A stretch of 64,000 bases of DNA from Ifrita kowaldi (Eukaryota > Chordata > Aves > Passeriformes > Cinclosomatidae). The position numbers and the translations under genes were made by a program. The stretch spans positions 147,769-211,768 of the forward strand of contig VZRS01004068.1 of assembly GCA_013398055.1 (NCBI GenBank), read 5' to 3'. The first letter of the stretch is position 1; each line of letters starts with the position of its first letter. The notes beneath the pieces were generated by a model. That model was not told the origin of the DNA and did not search any database. It saw nothing but the letters and a program-made list of their open reading frames with translations. Below are positions 26,421-37,700 of the stretch, in pieces.

Positions 26421-27230
26421 GAGCACGTGTGGAGAGCCACTGGTGGCCAGGGGACCTACTTTGAGCTCTGCTGAGCTGAAAAGCCCTGATGGGCCACGCT
26501 CCTTTACAGATGAAGCCTCCAGTTCCCAGACTGACTTTTACCTGTTGGCCTCCCAACTGTAATTTTCTAGAAGGCAAAGGTTCAAAATACTGAACCACCC
26601 ACGAGCATTAGCATCTGAATCTACTAAACACTTAAGAGAGGAGCAGCCAAGGATTGCAGAGTTATTTTAATCAGAAGTTTTCAATTAACCCTTCAGATCA
26701 AGCACCATCAGCCAGCCGAGGTCGGTGTCTGCATCGGTGGCCATGTGTTTCTCCTTGGAGTGGGATGCAGATGGGACATAGCTGGACTGCAAACAAAGCT
26801 TTTTTTCTTCACAACTTCTTGGCAGATTTCTGAATTTCTGAAGAAGTGGACAGGATGGGCCAAGGCACAAAAGAAATGTTTATACATGCTTCATGCAAAA
26901 CTGCTACTAAACAATTCCATACAATCGAAAACAAAGTACAGCCCTTGGGCAGCAGCCATTTCTTGGCCTTCCATGATCAGAGATTTCTTCCATGTGCATT
27001 CTCAGAGGTTATCATCTTCTGACCACAGACATCATGCACCAGGCAGGATGAAGAAAGCATGAACTGCCTGTGTCCATTGCGACACTGGGTTCAATCATCC
27101 AAGCCTCTTCCCTTAGAGCTTGGCATCACATTACTCCAAAAGCAGAGCATTACCTGACATCCTAACCCAGAAACATCTGGCATTTCCATTTCTCAGAGCT
27201 ATTCCCCCTCCTTTGATCACCTGTGCAGCC

Positions 27231-27358
27231 AAATGGTTTGGCTTGAAAAGGACCTGAAAGATCATCTCGTTCCAGCCCCTGCCATGGGCAGGGAGACCTT
27301 CCACTAGAGCAGATTGCTCCAAACCCTGTCCAACCTGGCCTTGGGCACTTCCAGGGAA
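27231..27358 (-). mobile_element. CR1 LINE fragment
   Basis: AATGGTTTGGCTTGAAAAGG, CCATGGGCAGGGAGACCTTC and CCAACCTGGCCTTGGGCACT appear in the order of an antisense CR1 3' end. The copy is moderately diverged. Confidence 0.85.
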
Positions 27359-27714
27359 GATTATCAGTGAGATATGAACGCTCAGCTTCCTGCACCACTC
27401 CTCATGTTGGCGTTCTGGCACGTGAGGATGCAGTTACGTTGCCGCAAGCCACAAATCCCTAAATAACACAGACTTCCATGCACACTTCCAACCCATTTTT
27501 CTCTCCAGAGGGTTAACTTGCTCAGATATGAACTGACATTTTATTCTCCATAGAACACTGCTAGGAAGTTCTGATCCAAGTTTTGACAAGCTTAACCAAA
27601 ACCACAAGTATGAAAATGAAACTCCTCTGAGTTCAGAATCCACAGCTGAATGTTGCAGCTTTCCTCGCCTGAATTACAGTTCCTGTAGTTTCCATTTCTT
27701 CTTCATCTTTTTCA

Positions 27715-27885
27715 CAGAATAGAATCCCAGAATGGTTTGGGCTGGAAGGAACCTTGAAAATCATCTCATTGCATGCCTTGCCACGGGCAGGGACACCTTC
27801 CACTATCCCAGATTGCTCCAAGCCCCATCCAACCTGGCCTTGGATACTCCCAGGGATGGGACAGCCACAGCTTCTCCGAGCAACC
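27715..27885 (-). mobile_element. CR1 LINE fragment
   Basis: CACAGAATAGAATCCCAGAA begins the antisense tail. CAGGGACACCTTCCACTATC and CCATCCAACCTGGCCTTGGA follow in CR1 order. Confidence 0.9.
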
Positions 27886-28875
27886 TTGATCCCATAGACC
27901 ACAACTGCCCTCAAGACCTGGAAATGGACTTTCTCAACAGGTACAGCACAAGCAAGAGCCACACAAGGAGCCTCTGGATGCCTCTGCCAATCTAACAAGT
28001 AGTTGCAGCACCCTGGAAAGAGGGATCCGCCTCCATCCCCAGCCACTGCCTGCGCCAAGACAGAGAACCAGGCTGTAACTACTGTAGTGCTTTTGTAGTG
28101 TCCGTGGGGAGCAGAAACTAGACAGGAATATCGAGCCAGATCAAAGCTCGTGCAGTTTTGGCATCCTGCCTCCCGCAGCAGCCTCCAGGAGAGGCTCGGC
28201 ACAAGAGCACAGGAATCCTTTGGAACAGCTATGGACACAGCCAGCATCCGGCCCCACAGCACAGGGATACCCTGTGCTGGCTCTTCCAATCTGGTCCTTT
28301 CCAGCACCCCATAAAGCAGCACCTGTCCCCACCCAGCACAGGCCACCGGTTCAAACTGGGCAGCTTTTGACTCCCCTTGTGCATTGTCACACACAAACAG
28401 CACAAAAAAAGGCTCCAGGCCACCCAAGCACCTTCAGTTTCTGTTGCTGTCTCAGCAGAAGAAAGTAATTTGGGACCTACTGTAATGCAGATTTTTAGGA
28501 ATCAGGATTTACACCACGGTCTCATTGTGACAGAGATGTTACATTTACATAACTTTCTAGCAGCACATGATTTCCTACCTCTAAACCCTTTGGTCTCCAT
28601 AAGCTGCTTTGGTGAGGCCGCCTTCCCTCACACTCACCCACGGGCGAGCCAGCAGCTCGTCTACCAGCTACTACAGAGCCACTACCCTCATCCCACCTCC
28701 CACAGGAGCCTGAGATTCCTCCTGGCTTTAAGACAATCCTACAACTACAACTATCTTGTATTTATGGGGTAATAATGTCTCAAAGACTCCCAGCACACTT
28801 TGCAACTTGACACATCAGATATTCCAAAGGAGCTTGCTGTGCACTGAGGAATCACCACAGCCAACAAACCAGCCA

Positions 28876-29490
28876 GAATCACAGGATAATGGAAGCTGGA
28901 AAAGACCTTCCAGGTATCAAGTCCAGCTGATACCACTGTACCCACTAAACCACGTCAGGAGGAGCCACATCTGCTCAATCTTTGAACATCTCCAGGGATG
29001 GGAACTCTACCACCTCCCTGGGCAGCCCATTTCAGTGCTTGACTACTCTTTCAATTGAGGTTATTTATCCTCATATTTAACCTGGGCCTCCCCTGGCCCA
29101 TCCTGAGGCCGTTCCCTCTCCTCCTGTCCCTGTTCCTTGGGAGCAGAGCCCGACTCCCCCCCTCCTGTCAGGGAGTTGTGCACAGCCACAAGTTCCCCCC
29201 AAGCCTCCTTTTCTCCAAGCTGAGCCCCTTTCCCAGCTCCCTCAGATGCTCCTGGGGCTCCAGCCCCTTCCCCAGCTCTGTTCCTTTCCCTGGACACGCT
29301 CCAGCCCCTCAGTGTTTTTCGTGCACTGAGGGTCCCAGAACTGCCCCCAAGACTGGAGGTGTCCCAGCAGCGCCCAGTGCAGGGGACAGGCACTGCCCTG
29401 GTCTTGATGCCACACCAGTGCTGGGGCAGCTCAGGTGCCACTGGTCTCTTGTCCACCGAGGCACAGACGAGCCCAGGTGGCCAAGAGCAG
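28876..29490 (-). mobile_element. CR1 LINE fragment, longest copy in the window
   Basis: About 600 bp of antisense CR1 starts with AATCACAGGATAATGGAAGC and continues through ACCTCCCTGGGCAGCCCATT, CTGTCAGGGAGTTGTGCACA and GACACGCTCCAGCCCCTCAG. It reaches further 5' than any other copy here, into the C-terminal coding part of the element. It is interrupted and not functional. Confidence 0.9.
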
Positions 29491-30116
29491 CTACACCTGC
29501 TCCAAGAGCTCATCAGAACAAGCAACAGCTGCTCTCCTGATGGCTTCAATTCAAGAGCAGGTACCAGACAAGGGCTCAAGATATCTGGGATCTGCTTTAA
29601 TTCTGCTTGACAGCACTGAACAAGAAGTTCCACCTCAATACCATCCACTTCAGCAATTTACCAGGAGAGACCAGCTCATCTTATGAGAAGCAGCCAAAGG
29701 GAGCTTCTCCTTCCAGAATGGACTTCTGGACTACCCCAATTTGACCAGCTCCTGGGACTGTTCCCTTCCCTCTGACACACACAGAGTACTGGAGGACCTG
29801 GAACCCCAAAATTCACCCCCAAACTGGCACCCCTGCAGGTGCCTGGCCCTGTTCTCATGCTGTCAGGGACGTTCAGTGCTGTCTTTTGCAAGAGGAGTTC
29901 CTACAAAATCAGACCAAGACCTCACACCACCCAGCAGCAGCGCATCGTGGTTTACAAGTCTCACTCTAAGCTGCAATGGCCTCACTCATGAGCCACCAGG
30001 ACCTGAGATTATTTCTTCACTTTAACTCGATTCGTGCACTTTCTAGGCTACGCCACACCAAAACAGGTTTGTTGAGGGAACATGAGAGGATTGATGGTGC
30101 TGTGGATAAGATCATG

Positions 30117-30320
30117 TTACAGAACCACTGAGGCTGGGAAAGACGTCCAGCATCATCGAGTCCAAGCTGTGCCCGATCCCCACCTTGTCCCCAGCCCAGA
30201 GCAGCCACGTCCAAGCATTCCTTGGACACCTCCAGGGATGGGGACTCCACCACCTCCCTGGGCAGCCCCTTCCAGTGCCTGACAGCCCTTTCAGTGAAGA
30301 ATTCCTCCTGAAATTACACT
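30117..30320 (-). mobile_element. CR1 LINE fragment
   Basis: CAGAACCACTGAGGCTGGGA, CCACCACCTCCCTGGGCAGC and CTTTCAGTGAAGAATTCCTC follow antisense CR1 order. The same blocks occur in the copy at 28,876. Confidence 0.9.
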
Positions 30321-32523
30321 TCTCATTTATAACCAGAGATTACAACTGTCCCTTCCACCCCCTCCGCCCTGTTCATCAGTCCCAGGACAGCTCCATTCAT
30401 CCCAACCTGCAGCTCCACCAACCATCACCAAAGAAACACACCCAATGCTGCCCCTCCTGTGCTCTTCGCTAAGGCCTCCTCCACCCTCCAACGATGGTGT
30501 TCAGGATTAGCACATCTCACAAAAAGACACCATTTCCTCAAGCTAAGCTCCACCCCACGATTGCAAAGGCAAACCAAAGTTACTCTTGTTTGTTTACTTC
30601 CTAATTTATGAAACCCTGTAAGAGGAAACTATTTTCAAGGCTTAATCAACACTGTAAAACAAGCAGATGGGGGGGGGGAAAACCCCCACCTAAGCAAACA
30701 CTTCAATCTTGGGGAGATCAGGTATTTTAACAAGAAAAACCCCTATTATTGACAAACAAGAGGCAGCTTAACGAAAACATTAGAAATAATCAGCTCAGCA
30801 TCAGCTTGTTTTGAAACACATTGGAACTGTGGTTTTGTTTTCACAGTGATTCCTTTTTCTGCTTTAGCCACACTGAGCACTACACCTTCACACTGGTTCG
30901 AGCTGCTGGGTCCCACAGTGGTCAACTTTCACGTTTGTTTCACCAAGTGTCCTGTCACACCTGAATTTTTGGCCTGATGGATGCCACCAGCTTTCTCCAC
31001 TCACTGAACAGCCAGTGCTGGGCAGCCAAGCTCTGCTCCAGCCACGACACCTCACAATGCTGTTATTGTTTCAGGCACTTACACCAGCAAAACCACCAGG
31101 CATTTAAAACCTGGAACACCTGCTGTGTGAGGAAATTGGCATAAATGAAGGTACAGAAAATAAACCAACAAGAAATCCAGTGCCTGGTAGCCCATTAACT
31201 TGGCCACAGAGGAACCACCGAGGGAAAGGAAGGGATATTGGCCTCACATGGCATCCCACACTCACACAGCTGAGCCCTGCAAGGAAAACAGCTCCACCAT
31301 GGGTCTCCGGCCTGGGCTTCGAGTCAGCCAATGCTCTGGAAGTCCTGGGATACCAGGCAAATTTCCGAGCACAGGAAAAGAACCTCAAAGGCAAATAGCT
31401 AAGCACACCTTAAGAAATAAAACATGCACAGGTACCGACGCTCATTAATAAATAAACCCAACGGCCAACACACTACTCCCCGCACGATTCACGGTCACTA
31501 AATCTTCATCAGGCAAAGATCTGGATTGTATTAGCCACGTTCTCCCTTCCTGATTTGGGAGCAGCAGGACCACAGCCCAAGCCACCCGTGGCTGAGCAGG
31601 CACAGAACCGTTGCACAGCAATAAATTCAACTCAAACCTTTCACCTGTTGGAGTCTTTTTAGACAAACTCCTGTGAGCCAGAGCGGACCCACCTGGGGCA
31701 GGGAGGGGAAAGGCTGAGTCAGCCGCAGCTGTTCCCGCAGCATGGAGCCCACTGTCCCCAGCAGCTCCGGGAAAAGCCCCCGGAGCCCCGCACAGCAACA
31801 GGCACAGGGAACCCGCACCCCGCCCGAGGAGCCGCGGGGCAGCGCCAGCCCCAAACAACCCGCAGGACTCGGGCGCTCGGCACGAAGACGTAAAGCCGCT
31901 CAGGATTATGGCACATCCCACATAGACGGACGGGGAACGCACATGTGCCCCCACCCCTTCCCCCGCTGAAGCCCAGTTATTGTAGTCCAGGAAACAGCCA
32001 AATATTTGGCCTGTCAGGCCAGTCACCGGGACCCTCCGAAACATCCACCCACAGCTGCCCGCTTTTTGACCATTTAAGAGGAAGATCGCCCATAGCCAAG
32101 TCCCCATCGGCGCTCACAACTGTTTACATAACGCGGAACATCCCTCGCAGCTGAGCCCCGAGTACGGGGGCAAAAACACGGGGAAAGTTGCAGCGGACGC
32201 GCAGCTCCGCTGCCGAGCCCGCAGTGGTCCAGGGGACCGGACCCCGGTCCGGCAGCGCTGCGGGACCCGCCCGGAGGGCGGAGGGGTCCCTGCCCGGTCC
32301 CGCGAGGGCTGCGGCGGCCGGGCATCCTCGCCGAGCAGCGGAACGCATCCCTGCACAGCAGCGGGCTGCATTCCCGGGTATCCCCGCCTAGCAACCGGCT
32401 GCATCCCCCGGGCATCCCCGCCCAGCACCAGGCTGCATCCCTCGGGCTGCGGGACGGGGCTGCCCCGGCGGCCACTCACCGCCTCCCTCCCCCCCAGCCG
32501 TGCCCGCTGTCTGCCGGCCGTAC

Positions 32524-32645
32524 CTGGCTGCGGAGGCGCGGGGCGGGCTACGGACGACTCGGCAGCCCCATTCCGGCGGCGCTCCCGGTCCCGCTCCCGG
32601 AGGCTGCGCCCGCCGTCGGCTCAGCTGCGCGTCCACATGGTCACT
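32524..32645 (-). other. ITPR1: Probable ITPR1 non-coding exon 1
   Basis: Placed by position: it starts about 25-30 bases after the TATA-like element and ends at the donor CAGCCAG|GTACGG at 32,524. An alternative donor GGCG|GTGAGT lies at 32,480 and would lengthen it. The exon has two short upstream open frames: MWTRS at 32,638-32,621 and MGLPSRP at 32,571-32,548, each closed by a stop. Mammalian ITPR1 also has non-coding leader exons before the start-codon exon. The exon limits are inference and the transcription start is estimated. Confidence 0.55.
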
Positions 32646-32669
32646 GCGCTCCGCGCCCGCCGCCGCGCC

Positions 32670-32676
32670 TTAAATA
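32670..32676 (-). promoter_or_regulatory. ITPR1: TATA-like element TATTTAA
   Basis: On the minus strand GGGTTATTTAAGGCGCGG puts an AT-only heptamer inside an otherwise very GC-rich stretch. It lies upstream of the proposed exon 1 at a suitable distance for a start near 32,645. It is nine bases from the N run, so its own upstream context is lost. Confidence 0.5.
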
Positions 32677-32684
32677 ACCCATGG

Positions 32685-32696
32685 NNNNNNNNNNNN
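32685..32696. other. Assembly gap (12 N)
   Basis: This N run lies in the middle of the ITPR1 promoter island, between the TATA-like element and the ZNF143-type element. The missing sequence is probably GC-rich. Confidence 0.95.
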
Positions 32697-32754
32697 CACG
32701 CTGGCTAACCGAGTCCTGCCGCCGCCGCGCCGCCGCGGGGGGGCGTCCCGTAGG

Positions 32755-32774
32755 ACTACAACTCCCAGCGTGCC
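32755..32774 (+). promoter_or_regulatory. ZNF143/STAF-type binding site
   Basis: ACTACAACTCCCAGCGTGCC matches the well-known vertebrate promoter element ACTACAANTCCCAGNATGC with one departure (G for A). Such sites mark housekeeping and divergent promoters. It may serve ITPR1, a rightward SUMF1 transcript, or both. A good donor (CTCCAG|GTGCGT) lies 40 bases downstream on the plus strand at 32,814, so a rightward non-coding first exon is possible. Confidence 0.7.
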
Positions 32775-34137
32775 CCGCGCCGCGCTCCTGGCGGGGGCAG
32801 CGGAGACCCTCCAGGTGCGTGCGGTCAGGGATGGGGATGGACCCCCGGGTCCGTGCGGTCAGTGAGGGGGATGGACCCCCGGGTGCGTGCTGTCAGTGAT
32901 GGGGATGCACCCCCGGGTGCGTGCGGTCGGGGATGGGGATGGACTCCCGGGCTGGGGACGTGGATGTGTTTTGGCCCGGAGTCTCCGCACGGAGCCCTAG
33001 AGTGGGCGGGGGGCGAGCGCACGGGGGTACCGGGCACAGAGGCTGCGGGGAAACCAGCCAGGGAGAGTAAACACTGAGTAAACCAGGTGTGAGCACGGTT
33101 TGGGGAGCGCAGAATAGCAGGGAGGTGACGGCTGCGGTGGGCACCTGCTGGCATAGGTGTTGTCACCTCTGCTGTGACTCAGGTACGAGCCCTTGGCTGG
33201 GCAGGGTCACGGCTGTTGTGCAGGAAACGGCTCCAGACTCTGGAAATAGCGAGTGTCTCTGGGGTTCCTCTTCACTGCAACTATGGCACGGGGGTATCAC
33301 TAACGCGACATCACAACTTCAGCCAGAACGACCAGCAGCAAATGAAAAACAGTAATAGTTCATTTATTTATTGTATTATGCAATTATTTGTCCTTAAATA
33401 TTAGCCAAGGTTATTTCCCACAGTTACACCCTAATTTCCCTGGCCTCTGCGGCTGGCTGGCAGCACCCAGAGCCGTGCAGAGGTGGATGCAGTGTTTGCC
33501 TGCGGAACAACTGTATCACTTTAACTGGGATTTAGGTGAAGGAAACACTTCCCTCCGCTCACTCCCACCCACACCCACCTGCTGCCGTGGGTAACAGGTA
33601 GGAATGGTGCCCAGCTCCTTGCTTGTTTCCCTCCCTAAAGCAGCAGGATAATGCTGATGAATGGGAACAAGCCCAGATTAGCCAGTGTTTCAAATCAACA
33701 TAACCTCCCCCTGCACTGGTTCTCCATTAAAAATAACTCCAGAGGAGTTGTAGCTGTGGCTGTGGAGCAAGGGTACGCAGAAGCTGAAGCCCGTGACTCA
33801 GGAACTGAAGCGAAGGTCAGAGAACAGAGTTTTATGGGTTTCCTACATAGCTGCAATACTACAAGCCATTACTCATCAGGAATTTGGCAGAGCAGTGGTG
33901 CCTAATATCATTAGATAATCCTAATGAATTCTTGTGTAATCAAATCTAATCTCTGGATGGGTTCAGCAGGCGGAGGCTGTGAGTGGCTGCAGTGGCTCCG
34001 AGGCAGTGACAGAAGGGCTGTCACCAGAGCCAGGGGCAGAGCTTTGCCTGCTGAGCACCTTGAGCAGCTCTGCAAACAGCGTGCCTTGAAATAGCTCCAG
34101 CACTGAGGGATAAATCTGAGCAGCAGCAGTGGGGGAG

Positions 34138-34194
34138 AGCACGGGAACAGGCTGCCCAGGGAGGGCATGGAGTCTCCCCCTCTGGAGACATTCC
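34138..34194 (+). mobile_element. CR1 LINE fragment, internal
   Basis: GGGAACAGGCTGCCCAGGGA and CTCTGGAGACATTC correspond to an internal 3' CR1 block in sense orientation. The flanking bases are too diverged to extend it. It is repeated at 40,864-40,920. Confidence 0.65.
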
Positions 34195-34280
34195 TCTCCC
34201 GAACGCCAAAGGCCACTTTTTCTCTTAGGGACTACGTTTGATTCTGGGTCTTGGTCAATTCTTCAAAGGCTCAGGAGCTC

Positions 34281-34505
34281 ATGGAATCCCAGAATGGTTT
34301 GAGTTGGTCCAAACCTGGCCAGTTGTATCCAACCTGGTCTTGGACACTTCCAGGAAAGGGGCAGCCACAGCTTCTCTCTCTGGGCAATCTGTGCCAGAGC
34401 CTCCCTACCCTCCCAGGAACAATTTCTTCCTAATATCCAATCTAAATTATTCTCTGTCGGTTGGAATCCATTCCCCCTTGTCCTGTCATTACATGCACTT
34501 GCTAC
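34281..34505 (-). mobile_element. CR1 LINE fragment
   Basis: ATGGAATCCCAGAATGGTTT opens an antisense CR1 3' end. It lacks the usual middle block with CAGGGACACCTTCC and continues through GGGGCAGCCACAGCTTCTCT to CAATTTCTTCCTAATATCCA. It lies in copy 1 of the 1.9-kb duplication. Confidence 0.85.
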
Positions 34506-34734
34506 TGAGGGCCCCTCACCGATTTTTGGGCCTTCAGCCAAAAATACTGCTCTGTGAAGAATGTGCTAGGTTTGAAGGGGTGCTGGCGAAGCGAAGGTAA
34601 TCATGAAAGATTCCAATGAAAGAAAACGTTTCCATTTGCCTTTAGGAACTTGCTCTGGGATGCTGCTGCAGGCAGTGAGTTCATAGGGTTCCTATAATCT
34701 TACAGCTCTAAGAAGAGGTAAATAATTAGGGCAG

Positions 34735-34735
34735 N
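34735..34735. other. Assembly gap (single N)
   Basis: The single N joins the end of duplicate copy 1 directly to the middle of the 68-bp minisatellite, a junction that is probably artificial. Confidence 0.95.
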
Positions 34736-37700
34736 GGGATGGACCCCCGGGTCCGTGCGGTCAGTGAGGGGGATGGACCCCCGGGTGCGTCCGGTCGGGG
34801 ATGGGGATGGACCCCCGGGTCCGTGCGGTCAGTGAGGGGGATGGACCCCCGGGTGCGTCCGGTCGGGGATGGGGATGGACCCCCGGGTCCGTGCGGTCAG
34901 TGAGGGGGATGGACCCCCGGGTGCGTCCGGTCGGGGATGGGGATGGACCCCCGGGTCCGTGCGGTCAGTGAGGGGGATGGACCCCCGGGTGCGTCCGGTC
35001 GGGGATGGGGATGGACCCCCGGGTCCGTGCGGTCAGTGAGGGGGATGGACCCCCGGGTGCGTCCGGTCGGGGATGGGGATGGACCCCCGGGTCCGTGCGG
35101 TCAGTGAGGGGGATGGACCCCCGGGTGCGTCCGGTCGGGGATGGGGATGGACCCCCGGGTCCGTGCGGTCAGTGAGGGGGATGGACCCCCGGGTGCGTCC
35201 GGTCGGGGATGGGGATGGACCCCCGGGTCCGTGCGGTCAGTGAGGGGGATGGACCCCCGGGTGCGTCCGGTCGGGGATGGGGATGGACCCCCGGGTCCGT
35301 GCGGTCAGTGAGGGGGATGGACCCCCGGGTGCGTCCGGTCGGGGATGGGGATGGACCCCCGGGTCCGTGCGGTCAGTGAGGGGGATGGACCCCCGGGTGC
35401 GTCCGGTCGGGGATGGGGATGGACCCCCGGGTCCGTGCGGTCAGTGAGGGGGATGGACCCCCGGGTGCGTCCGGTCGGGGATGGGGATGGACCCCCGGGT
35501 CCGTGCGGTCAGTGAGGGGGATGGACCCCCGGGTGCGTCCGGTCGGGGATGGGGATGGACCCCCGGGTCCGTGCGGTCAGTGAGGGGGATGGACCCCCGG
35601 GTGCGTCCGGTCGGGGATGGGGATGGACCCCCGGGTCCGTGCGGTCAGTGAGGGGGATGGACCCCCGGGTGCGTCCGGTCGGGGATGGGGATGGACCCCC
35701 GGGTCCGTGCGGTCAGTGAGGGGGATGGACCCCCGGGTGCGTCCGGTCGGGGATGGGGATGGACCCCCGGGTCCGTGCGGTCAGTGAGGGGGATGGACCC
35801 CCGGGTGCGTCCGGTCGGGGATGGGGATGGACCCCCGGGTCCGTGCGGTCAGTGAGGGGGATGGACCCCCGGGTGCGTCCGGTCGGGGATGGGGATGGAC
35901 CCCCGGGTCCGTGCGGTCAGTGAGGGGGATGGACCCCCGGGTGCGTCCGGTCGGGGATGGGGATGGACCCCCGGGTCCGTGCGGTCAGTGAGGGGGATGG
36001 ACCCCCGGGTGCGTCCGGTCGGGGATGGGGATGGACCCCCGGGTCCGTGCGGTCAGTGAGGGGGATGGACCCCCGGGTGCGTCCGGTCGGGGATGGGGAT
36101 GGACCCCCGGGTCCGTGCGGTCAGTGAGGGGGATGGACCCCCGGGTGCGTCCGGTCGGGGATGGGGATGGACCCCCGGGTCCGTGCGGTCAGTGAGGGGG
36201 ATGGACCCCCGGGTGCGTCCGGTCGGGGATGGGGATGGACCCCCGGGTCCGTGCGGTCAGTGAGGGGGATGGACCCCCGGGTGCGTCCGGTCGGGGATGG
36301 GGATGGACCCCCGGGTCCGTGCGGTCAGTGAGGGGGATGGACCCCCGGGTGCGTCCGGTCGGGGATGGGGATGGACCCCCGGGTCCGTGCGGTCAGTGAG
36401 GGGGATGGACCCCCGGGTGCGTCCGGTCGGGGATGGGGATGGACCCCCGGGTCCGTGCGGTCAGTGAGGGGGATGGACCCCCGGGTGCGTCCGGTCGGGG
36501 ATGGGGATGGACCCCCGGGTCCGTGCGGTCAGTGAGGGGGATGGACCCCCGGGTGCGTCCGGTCGGGGATGGGGATGGACCCCCGGGTCCGTGCGGTCAG
36601 TGAGGGGGATGGACCCCCGGGTGCGTCCGGTCGGGGATGGGGATGGACCCCCGGGTCCGTGCGGTCAGTGAGGGGGATGGACCCCCGGGTGCGTCCGGTC
36701 GGGGATGGGGATGGACCCCCGGGTCCGTGCGGTCAGTGAGGGGGATGGACCCCCGGGTGCGTCCGGTCGGGGATGGGGATGGACCCCCGGGTCCGTGCGG
36801 TCAGTGAGGGGGATGGACCCCCGGGTGCGTCCGGTCGGGGATGGGGATGGACCCCCGGGTCCGTGCGGTCAGTGAGGGGGATGGACCCCCGGGTGCGTCC
36901 GGTCGGGGATGGGGATGGACCCCCGGGTCCGTGCGGTCAGTGAGGGGGATGGACCCCCGGGTGCGTCCGGTCGGGGATGGGGATGGACCCCCGGGTCCGT
37001 GCGGTCAGTGAGGGGGATGGACCCCCGGGTGCGTCCGGTCGGGGATGGGGATGGACCCCCGGGTCCGTGCGGTCAGTGAGGGGGATGGACCCCCGGGTGC
37101 GTCCGGTCGGGGATGGGGATGGACCCCCGGGTCCGTGCGGTCAGTGAGGGGGATGGACCCCCGGGTGCGTCCGGTCGGGGATGGGGATGGACCCCCGGGT
37201 CCGTGCGGTCAGTGAGGGGGATGGACCCCCGGGTGCGTCCGGTCGGGGATGGGGATGGACCCCCGGGTCCGTGCGGTCAGTGAGGGGGATGGACCCCCGG
37301 GTGCGTCCGGTCGGGGATGGGGATGGACCCCCGGGTCCGTGCGGTCAGTGAGGGGGATGGACCCCCGGGTGCGTCCGGTCGGGGATGGGGATGGACCCCC
37401 GGGTCCGTGCGGTCAGTGAGGGGGATGGACCCCCGGGTGCGTCCGGTCGGGGATGGGGATGGACCCCCGGGTCCGTGCGGTCAGTGAGGGGGATGGACCC
37501 CCGGGTGCGTCCGGTCGGGGATGGGGATGGACCCCCGGGTCCGTGCGGTCAGTGAGGGGGATGGACCCCCGGGTGCGTCCGGTCGGGGATGGGGATGGAC
37601 CCCCGGGTCCGTGCGGTCAGTGAGGGGGATGGACCCCCGGGTGCGTCCGGTCGGGGATGGGGATGGACCCCCGGGTCCGTGCGGTCAGTGAGGGGGATGG

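Larger units (their letters stand above)
26158..32479 (-). other. ITPR1: ITPR1 first intron / 5' region
   Basis: This region separates the promoter island from the 26.1-kb island. It holds four minus-strand CR1 copies and otherwise unique sequence, including a ten-base G run at 30,669. An open frame of 264 codons at 27,633-28,427 on the minus strand overlaps antisense CR1 and is not a gene. I recognise no exon. Confidence 0.7.
31660..32820. promoter_or_regulatory. ITPR1: CpG island spanning the ITPR1 promoter
   Basis: GC and CpG density rise from about 31.7 kb and peak at 32.1-32.8 kb, with several GGGCGGG-type boxes. The island holds the TATA-like element, the likely ITPR1 exon 1 and, to the right of an N run, a ZNF143-type element. 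ITPR1 is transcribed leftward from here. The element to the right suggests a second, rightward or bidirectional activity. In mammals ITPR1 and SUMF1 are also divergent neighbours. Confidence 0.8.
32815..34734. repeat. 1,920-bp duplicated block, copy 1 (array collapsed)
   Basis: This block is repeated at 39,541-41,460 with a constant offset of 6,726, so there are no indels. I found four substitutions, at 33,652, 34,283, 34,357 and 34,509. It begins with the degenerate last units of the 68-bp minisatellite and continues into unique sequence plus two CR1 pieces, ending at an N. Directly left of it is unique promoter sequence, with no full array. The pattern fits two haplotypes or two contigs covering one locus. 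Confidence 0.9.

Noticed and set aside
25815..26426. 203-codon minus-strand open frame across the GC island
   Set aside because: Long frames are expected in GC-rich sequence. There is no domain, and the frame differs from the one that joins to ITPR1.
27633..28427. 264-codon minus-strand open frame
   Set aside because: It runs through an antisense CR1 copy (27,715-27,885), has no domain and is explained by chance in GC-rich intron.
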